From contig JAGUCH010000004.1 in the NCBI GenBank assembly GCA_019096065.1, positions 8,928,001 to 8,992,000 of the forward strand: a stretch of DNA of 64,000 nt, given 5' to 3'. The position numbers and the translations under genes were made by a program. The stretch comes from Paracyclopina nana (lineage: Eukaryota > Arthropoda > Copepoda > Cyclopoida > Cyclopettidae). A model generated the notes under the pieces. It was given only the letters and a program-made list of their open reading frames with translations. It had not been told where the DNA came from and searched no databases. Shown here in pieces: positions 58,071-64,000 of this stretch; positions within the stretch are counted from its first letter, which is position 1, and every line of letters begins with the position of its first letter.

Positions 58071-58991
58071 ATGGCCACGAATGAGCCCCCGGCACCTACC
58101 CCTGCTGCAATGGAGAGAAGGAGCATAAAAGGAATTGACATCCCTAATTGGAACGGTGACCCTGAAATTGATCAACTCGGTGCCAGAGGATGGACTCAAC
58201 GCATCGACATCTGTAAGAAAATAGGAAACTGGGATTCCCAGCTAACAGCCCAGTATGCCGGCATGGCTCTACGAGGACCGGCTGGCGTATGGTACCAAGG
58301 GTTATTAGAGCAAGTCCCACAACCTTTTGAAGCAACCAATTGGGATGATGATGGAAACTCAAATAAAGGAATGAAATCGAGATTTTTGGCTTGGTTTGAT
58401 TATGAGGTTACTTTGGCAGACAGAGCAGCAATCATCCAAGATCTTACTCAAAAGACAGATGAGAAGGTAAAACGATTCTATGACAGGTGTGTTACAGGTA
58501 GCAAAAACCTACCAACCGGCCTGCCCGCCCTGCCAAAAGTGCCCAGCGTCAGCGGCTCCTTGGTCAACTCAGACATTGGACGTTTTATCCAAAACATCAA
58601 CAACATTCGTCAAAAGGCAGTGTGCCAGTGGACAGGGCAGAACACTTTCCTCCAAGGATTGAGGGACGACATCAAACAAGCTGTCAGCGCACGAGACCCC
58701 AAGAACCTTGACGAATTGGTCCAGAGCGCAATCAGTGCAGAGAAGGCCAACGAAGCTGTCGACAAAAAGGTAAAACCTAAAGTTCCCCCACCAGAAATCC
58801 ACTCTATCCAGGCTGGCCAAGACAACAATGATGAGAAATTGGACAAGATGGACGAATTGGTGAACCTTATTAAAGGATTGAGGTCATCTAGAGGAGGATT
58901 TCGTGGCCGTGGTGGAGGGAGCCCGTGGTCGAGGCCGTGGAGGAACTCGACAGAACACCAGCATTGTCTGTTACTACTGCAACAAGCCTAA
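58071..58991 (+). CDS. gag: Gag (capsid) ORF of the Gypsy-type element
   Basis: The ORF starts MATNEPPAPTPAAMERRS, and the AAA upstream of the ATG is a good start context. The body has a capsid-like helical composition (MALRGPAGVWYQGLL, VKRFYDRCV) and a Gly/Arg-rich nucleocapsid start (GGFRGRGGG). The zinc knuckle expected next is in another frame (58903-59151). A one-base offset at about 58916-58922 therefore splits gag in this copy, and what follows in this frame to the stop at 58991 is out-of-frame sequence. Confidence 0.8.
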   Translation: MATNEPPAPTPAAMERRSIKGIDIPNWNGDPEIDQLGARGWTQRIDICKKIGNWDSQLTAQYAGMALRGPAGVWYQGLLEQVPQPFEATNWDDDGNSNKGMKSRFLAWFDYEVTLADRAAIIQDLTQKTDEKVKRFYDRCVTGSKNLPTGLPALPKVPSVSGSLVNSDIGRFIQNINNIRQKAVCQWTGQNTFLQGLRDDIKQAVSARDPKNLDELVQSAISAEKANEAVDKKVKPKVPPPEIHSIQAGQDNNDEKLDKMDELVNLIKGLRSSRGGFRGRGGGSPWSRPWRNSTEHQHCLLLLQQA

Positions 58992-59151
58992 CCACATCTC
59001 CTCTGAGTGCAGACAAAAGATAAGGGACAATCAACAAGGTTTGAATCAACCGGCTCAAGGGAGCAAATGGTCCAGAGAAGCTCAGCAAAAGCAAATCTCG
59101 GCTTTGGATTATGTTCAGAATCAAGGGGAATCTTATTATTTAAACTTGTAG
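58903..59151 (+). CDS. Gag C-terminal part with CCHC zinc knuckle (shifted frame)
   Basis: This frame encodes an Arg/Gly-rich stretch and then CYYCNKPNHISSEC (about 58968-59011), a complete C-x2-C-x4-H-x4-C zinc knuckle of a nucleocapsid. It lies +1 relative to the gag start and would lead into pol by a -1 shift within the overlap 59007-59151, the usual Gypsy gag-pol arrangement. The gag offset may be a disabling single-base insertion or a sequencing error. Confidence 0.8.
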   Translation: MAVVEGARGRGRGGTRQNTSIVCYYCNKPNHISSECRQKIRDNQQGLNQPAQGSKWSREAQQKQISALDYVQNQGESYYLNL

Positions 59152-62100
59152 GCGGCTTCCAAACCCCTAAAAGCCGCTACTCACAAAGGGTAACCAATGT
59201 ATATGAAGTAAGGAGCGGATCCAAGCGACCCTTTGTGACTCTCACATTATCTCCCACCAGAAAAATTAATCTATTATATGACACAGGTGCCACTATCAGC
59301 CTACTAGGAACAAAGGCTCTGAGACGACATTTACCAGAGGCCAGAATAACTCCGTGCACTCATCCGATGATTGCAAAATGTGCTTCTGGATCGAAACTCC
59401 ACATTAAGGGCCTCCACAAGCTGCATTTCAAACTTAAGGACAAGGACTTTGAACATGAATTTTATGTGGCTGACAATCTCCAAGTGGATGGTATCATCGG
59501 AATGGACTTAATCAAAAAAGGCAAATTGGCTTATGATGCAGTGACTGATAAAGTGTTCATTTCAGAGCCTCAACAAGTGTGTCTCACGCATGATCTCTAT
59601 GTACCTCAGAGGTCTGCGTCAATGACATCGATTAAAGCACCCCTTCACTATTATAAAAAGGACGTGGGAGTGGCCCTCCGAGTGCCAACAGAAACCATCT
59701 GTAATAATGACTTTGTAGTGACACCTGGTGAGGATGGAAAAGCTTGGATCAACGTGGTAAACTACGGCCTGGAACCAGTACAATTGAAGAAAGGGACTAT
59801 AATTGGCGAAGTGTTCCCCTGCGACAACCTTATGGAAGTCGGCGAGTTGCTGAGTGCAAAGGCACAGCAAAAACCGAATGCAATCCCAGGCACACTAGGT
59901 ATAAGACCTGGAGGACAAAATGGGGATTCCAGCGTAAAGGTAAGACCACAAAAAGTGGCACCGTCAGCCTATGAGGAAAAGACACTTTTACAACTCATAG
60001 AAGACTCTAAATGTTTGAAAAATATTTGCAATGAGGACGAAAGAAAAGCCTATGTCAAGTTACTATTGGAGAATGCCGATGTTATCTCCATGTCAGAATA
60101 CGACTTGGGAAGAAGTACCTTTGGCAAGCACCATATCGAGCTGCTAAGTGATTCGCCAATTTATCAGAAGCAATTTCCTATTCCCCAAGCTCATTTGGAC
60201 ACTATTCAGGACAGTGTCAAACAGTGGTTGAAAGTCGGAGTAATTGAGAAAAGTACCAGCGAATATTCATCGCCCATTTTTTGTGTCCCAAAGAAACTAG
60301 GAGACGGATCTACAGGTTATCGTCCAGTGGTGGATTATAGACAAATCAACGCAGTCACCAAACCTTCCAATTACCGTCTTCCCCTCATCAATGAATGCCT
60401 CGATGACATAGGCAGGTCAGGTACTAAATTGTTTTCACAATTAGACCTTAGGTGGGGATTTCACCAAATGGAAATGGCACCCGAGTCTAGACCAGTGACA
60501 GCTTTTAATGTGCCAGGCTTGGGACACTACCAATTCAAAAGAGCACCTTTTGGGCTCTCAGCAATGCCACTCAGCTTTCAGAAGATGATGAACAGAATTT
60601 TTGATGGACTTACACCAACTAGAGTGCTACTGTACCTCGATGACATCCTGGTGAAAGCAACGGATCATTCAGACATGCTACAAGGACTAAGGGAGTGTTT
60701 CAAAAGACTACGCCAAGCAAACCTCAAGCTCAACCTCTCAAAATGTGAGTTTGGTACGCCAAAATGTACGTATCTAGGTTTTGAGCTTGGTCCTGATGGA
60801 TATGGGCCAAACAAAAGAAAACTGGCGGCGATTAAAGATGCAAAACCACCTCAAACGGTGAAGGACGTCAGGGCTTTCCTTGGTATGTGTAATTTCTTCC
60901 GCAGCTGTATTCCGCATTTCAGCCAATTGGCTAAACCATTGACTGCTCTAACTTGCAAAAATTCGGAATGGACAAGAGGAACCTTACCTACTGAAGCTCT
61001 TCAAGCTTTCAACTCATTAGTGAAAGCCTTGTGTGACCAACCAGTTTTAGGGTATCCTAATCCAAAACTTCCTTACCATCTGTTTGTCGACGCAGCCCAA
61101 GGCAACATGGGTTTGAACAATGGAGGATTGGGAGCAGTTCTTATGCAATACCAAAATGGAAAGCCTACTGCCATCAGCTATGCTTCGAGAAGCCTGCTAA
61201 AGCATGAAGCGAATTACACTCCCTACTTACTGGAACTACTGGCAGCCACTTGGGCCATCGATTATTACTCCACTTATCTAACTGGTACGAAATTTATATT
61301 ATACACGGATCACAAGCCACTGGAAAATTTGGGAAAACAACACACCAGGACACTGAACAGACTTCAATATCAAATGTGTCAATACGACTTTGTGGTACGT
61401 CACTGGCCAGGTAAGGCTAACCCAGCAGATTATTTCTCCCGAAATGTACCAGAGCTCATGGAAAAGAGCAAAGCCCTCAAACATGAAGAAGTTTACGCAC
61501 ATGAGGCAAAAGAAGACATTATGGATTTATTTGAACTACAAAAGGATGATGGCTTATGCAATGCAATTACCAAATGGTTACGAAAAGAAGACATGGATAC
61601 AATGCCCAAGGATTTAAGAACACTAGTGGAGAAAATTGGACCACACTGCGAACTATTGAATGGAATATTATTTTACAAGGATGGACCTCTAGGAAAAAAG
61701 GTAATATTAGCTCCTGCCATCACACATGCCGATCTGGTAGCGTCTGCCCATGCTGCTGTGGGTCACAAAGCGGTATACAAAACCTTGGAAAGACTAAAAG
61801 AAGAGTTTTACTGGCCAAGAATGCAGAAGGATGTTGAGGATTACATAACCCAATGTTGGAAATGCGACAAGAATAAACCCCGGCCCTACAAACACAATGC
61901 CCACTTGCGACCACATGAACAGCCTCGAGGACCATTTGAGCGGGTTCATGCCGATTTGATGGGTCCATTACGTACAAGTGAGACAAACAAAAAGTTCATT
62001 TTAGTGATTACAGATGCATTCACCAAATTTGCTGAATTTGTGGCACTTCCGGACAAAACTCCAGAGACTGTGGCCCACGCATTGTTCAATCGCTGGATCT

Positions 62101-63326
62101 GTAGATTTGGACCCCCTTTTGTATTTGTAACAGACCAAGGAAAGGAATTCACGTCAAACTTGAGCAAGGCCCTATACGAATACATGGAAATTGATAAGAG
62201 GCAAACATCGGCGTACCACCCAGCATGTAACAGTGCCGCGGAAGTTATTAACAAGCACATCGCCACTTATCTCAAGAAGATGATTGACTCAAATACACTG
62301 GAATGGGAAGCAATGTTACCAGCCATGCAATTGACCTACAATAGTGGCGTGTCTAAAGCTACTCGGTACTCACCTTACTATCTTATGTTTGGAGTTCACC
62401 CCAGGTCAAATTTGATGGACCCAAATCTGCCAGATCGAATCTATTATGGTGATGACTATGCATCGGAGATAAAACGACGGCTAATGTTGGCAAGAAAAGC
62501 AGCCAGGGAGTCTAATCTAAGCTATAAAATTGACTACTCAGCACAGTACAACAAAAATAGGTCTAACTTGGTTTTTACAGAAGGAATGCAAGTATGGCTA
62601 CACCAACCAGAACTGAGAAAAATCAACCCAAAAATCTCGAGTGAATGGACAGGACCGCACCTAATTTTGGCCATGAGAGACGACACGAATGCACTTATCC
62701 AGAATTATCTTACAAAGAAAACCCGATTCGTGCATGTGAACAGACTGCGGCCTTACTTGGCAACAGAATTGCACAAGGAGCCAGAGACAACAAAGAACAG
62801 TGAGTCAAGTAAAAATGCAAGTTGCCAAGTTTGCAAAAATGACAATGCAGCGTCTGCAAATCCGCTGTGTCCCGGCAAACATGGGGAGGGGAATTCAGGT
62901 TATTTTACAGTTTTGCCTGATGACATTCACATCTTAAATCCCCAAGACCCAACTCCTTTACCGATCCCTTATAAAAAGGAGTCGGAGGAGCAGCAGCCTC
63001 AGTCTATTACAGATCAGACCCCCATCAAGGTGGAACCACAAAGCCCACCTAGCCCAACTCCGGACCCAAAGCCAACCTCTCTAAGCGGCAAAGTTAGAGA
63101 CTTGCTATCACCTTTTAAGGACTTCACACTAGGAGACCTAGCAGCCCCTATATATCCAAACCCTGACCGACCAGAACCGAAAAAGCAGAATCCTAAGCCT
63201 ACCAGCAGTTCCACGGGAATCCAAGTTACAAGGAGAGCAGCAGCAAAGGCCAACATAAACGTTGAGGACCTACCACTACCAACAAGAGACCCTGCCTATA
63301 AGCCTTATACTAAGAAGAAGAAGTAA
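59007..63326 (+). CDS. pol: Pol polyprotein: protease, reverse transcriptase, RNase H, integrase
   Basis: The frame is open for 1,439 codons. Domains in order: aspartic protease LLYDTGATISLLG (about 59270), reverse transcriptase with FSQLDLRWGFHQ and YLDDILV (about 60634), RNase H (FVDAAQGNMG, YTDHKPLENL), integrase HHCC zinc site (HAAVGHK...CWKCDK, 61750-61870), and the integrase catalytic core HADLMGP / VTDQGKEF / AAEVINKH (61950-62260), the D-D-E triad. A Pro-rich tail of about 170 residues follows the integrase. The ORF begins in the overlap with the zinc-knuckle frame and is expected to be made by frameshifting, so the first codons may not be an initiation site. No internal stop is present. 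Confidence 0.95.
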   Translation: MQTKDKGQSTRFESTGSREQMVQRSSAKANLGFGLCSESRGILLFKLVGGFQTPKSRYSQRVTNVYEVRSGSKRPFVTLTLSPTRKINLLYDTGATISLLGTKALRRHLPEARITPCTHPMIAKCASGSKLHIKGLHKLHFKLKDKDFEHEFYVADNLQVDGIIGMDLIKKGKLAYDAVTDKVFISEPQQVCLTHDLYVPQRSASMTSIKAPLHYYKKDVGVALRVPTETICNNDFVVTPGEDGKAWINVVNYGLEPVQLKKGTIIGEVFPCDNLMEVGELLSAKAQQKPNAIPGTLGIRPGGQNGDSSVKVRPQKVAPSAYEEKTLLQLIEDSKCLKNICNEDERKAYVKLLLENADVISMSEYDLGRSTFGKHHIELLSDSPIYQKQFPIPQAHLDTIQDSVKQWLKVGVIEKSTSEYSSPIFCVPKKLGDGSTGYRPVVDYRQINAVTKPSNYRLPLINECLDDIGRSGTKLFSQLDLRWGFHQMEMAPESRPVTAFNVPGLGHYQFKRAPFGLSAMPLSFQKMMNRIFDGLTPTRVLLYLDDILVKATDHSDMLQGLRECFKRLRQANLKLNLSKCEFGTPKCTYLGFELGPDGYGPNKRKLAAIKDAKPPQTVKDVRAFLGMCNFFRSCIPHFSQLAKPLTALTCKNSEWTRGTLPTEALQAFNSLVKALCDQPVLGYPNPKLPYHLFVDAAQGNMGLNNGGLGAVLMQYQNGKPTAISYASRSLLKHEANYTPYLLELLAATWAIDYYSTYLTGTKFILYTDHKPLENLGKQHTRTLNRLQYQMCQYDFVVRHWPGKANPADYFSRNVPELMEKSKALKHEEVYAHEAKEDIMDLFELQKDDGLCNAITKWLRKEDMDTMPKDLRTLVEKIGPHCELLNGILFYKDGPLGKKVILAPAITHADLVASAHAAVGHKAVYKTLERLKEEFYWPRMQKDVEDYITQCWKCDKNKPRPYKHNAHLRPHEQPRGPFERVHADLMGPLRTSETNKKFILVITDAFTKFAEFVALPDKTPETVAHALFNRWICRFGPPFVFVTDQGKEFTSNLSKALYEYMEIDKRQTSAYHPACNSAAEVINKHIATYLKKMIDSNTLEWEAMLPAMQLTYNSGVSKATRYSPYYLMFGVHPRSNLMDPNLPDRIYYGDDYASEIKRRLMLARKAARESNLSYKIDYSAQYNKNRSNLVFTEGMQVWLHQPELRKINPKISSEWTGPHLILAMRDDTNALIQNYLTKKTRFVHVNRLRPYLATELHKEPETTKNSESSKNASCQVCKNDNAASANPLCPGKHGEGNSGYFTVLPDDIHILNPQDPTPLPIPYKKESEEQQPQSITDQTPIKVEPQSPPSPTPDPKPTSLSGKVRDLLSPFKDFTLGDLAAPIYPNPDRPEPKKQNPKPTSSSTGIQVTRRAAAKANINVEDLPLPTRDPAYKPYTKKKK

Positions 63327-63333
63327 CAGCAAG

Positions 63334-64000
63334 ATGTCTCCACTAAATTGGATCAGGTGCATAACATTTTACTGCGCACTAAATCTGTTTTACATGCAGT
63401 GCCTTACTGATGATAACATTGTGACCGACGACACTGCCGGAGCCCAATACGGCTTTCACCATTTGGGAACAGCTGTCTTGTCTCTGAACTACGCCCACAT
63501 ACTGACACCTGTAAATATCACGGACTTGGCTACGTATATACTTGGGGCAAAAAGACTGGCTTCCATACTACATCGAGCAAGCGCAGCACACCCAACCAAT
63601 GCGGACCTAACACATTTGGCAGGGGCAACTATGGAAGAGTACACTCAGCTTGAGTCGAAGTACATGGATGTGACCAATTACTACTTAAAGAAAACCGGCA
63701 CCAACCCAATAGCGACCAGAGAGAAACGATTTATTGGAATTCTGTTAGCAGGCCTTGCTGGTATGGTCGGAGGAGCCACACTTTTTGGATTATTTGAAAA
63801 CGGAAAACTACAAGCATTGGCAAATGGTATAGAGGACTTGAGATTCAGACAGCAAAAGATGATCCATCTTATCGAGGGACTTGACAACAATATCCGCACA
63901 AATAGTCACAACATTAAACAGATTACTAAGGTATTAGATAAAGTGGAATCCATGGTCTCTAGAAATGCACTAGCAATTGAAGCGAGCATTTTGGCAATAT
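63334..64000 (+). CDS. env: Env-like glycoprotein ORF, 5' part (runs off the window)
   Basis: The ORF starts 8 bp after the pol stop and stays open to the window end (222 codons). A hydrophobic N-terminus could be a signal peptide. A basic furin-like site REKR ends at 63729 and is followed at once by a hydrophobic Gly/Ala-rich segment of about 22 residues (63730-63795), as in fusion peptides of class I membrane-fusion proteins. A heptad-like region follows (LRFRQQKMIHLIEGLDNNI). This is the layout of F-like Env proteins of insect errantiviruses and baculoviruses. The transmembrane anchor would lie beyond the window, so integrity cannot be judged. Confidence 0.8.
   Translation, partial: MSPLNWIRCITFYCALNLFYMQCLTDDNIVTDDTAGAQYGFHHLGTAVLSLNYAHILTPVNITDLATYILGAKRLASILHRASAAHPTNADLTHLAGATMEEYTQLESKYMDVTNYYLKKTGTNPIATREKRFIGILLAGLAGMVGGATLFGLFENGKLQALANGIEDLRFRQQKMIHLIEGLDNNIRTNSHNIKQITKVLDKVESMVSRNALAIEASILAI

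Larger units (their letters stand above)
57521..64000 (+). mobile_element. Gypsy-type LTR retroelement with env-like gene, cut by the window end
   Basis: In order: a candidate 5' LTR, a candidate primer-binding site, gag, pol with the order protease, reverse transcriptase, RNase H, integrase (the Ty3/Gypsy order), and an env-like ORF. The left edge at AGTTATTCACC (57521) is a guess: the 3' LTR that would define the LTR lies outside the window. Pol is open over its whole length, but gag has a one-base frame offset (described separately). The organisation is that of env-carrying Gypsy elements, as in insect errantiviruses, without implying that this copy is infectious. Confidence 0.85.

Overview
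This is nuclear DNA from an invertebrate animal, most likely an arthropod. Genes carry GT-AG introns. The first gene belongs to a cysteine-rich secreted family that I know only from arthropods, and the mobile DNA (a Gypsy-type element with an env-like gene, a CACTA-like element, hAT-type MITEs) fits. I cannot name the species; a non-insect arthropod such as a crustacean or an early-branching hexapod is a guess. All exon models below were made by hand from splice sites, reading frame and family knowledge.

Layout: (1) 1-1369, the 3' part of the arthropod secreted/GPI-anchored gene, followed by a decayed tandem copy of its last exon. (2) 2113-2616, a complete hAT-type MITE with an 8-bp target duplication. 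(3) 3079-27846, a complete kinesin-13 (KIF2A/KLP10A type) gene whose long introns hold three further ORFs at 6141, 9317 and 19335. Each ends at a donor in the phase that joins the kinesin frame, so they look like alternative first exons. The same introns hold a dense E-box/forkhead-motif repeat, two minisatellites, a foldback element and a cluster of tRNA-derived repeats. (4) 27.9-33.7 kb, gene-poor: copies of a ~370-bp element and a 2-kb CA/AT-rich repeat field. (5) 33.7-37.6 kb, two minus-strand genes: a NUDT16-like Nudix hydrolase and a VWA5A-like VIT+VWA protein. (6) 38176-38735, a second hAT-type MITE with an 8-bp duplication, directly upstream of NOP53 (38953-40438). (7) 40.5-46 kb, a degenerate ~1-kb tandem array that includes a stray copy of the NOP53 tail. 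(8) 47077-47634, a short RCC1-repeat ORF. (9) 48900-56744, an apparently intact two-gene CACTA/EnSpm-like transposon with inverted termini, subterminal repeats, a three-exon transposase (-) and an eight-exon companion gene (+). (10) 56.8-57.4 kb, a second copy of a repeat also present in the kinesin intron. (11) about 57.5-64.0 kb, the 5' LTR region, gag, pol and partial env-like gene of a Gypsy-type element that runs off the window.

The strongest candidates for something new are the kinesin-13 locus, with several putative N-terminal modules (two starting Met-Gly-Gln, a possible acylation signal), and the intact CACTA-like element with a companion protein that I do not recognise.
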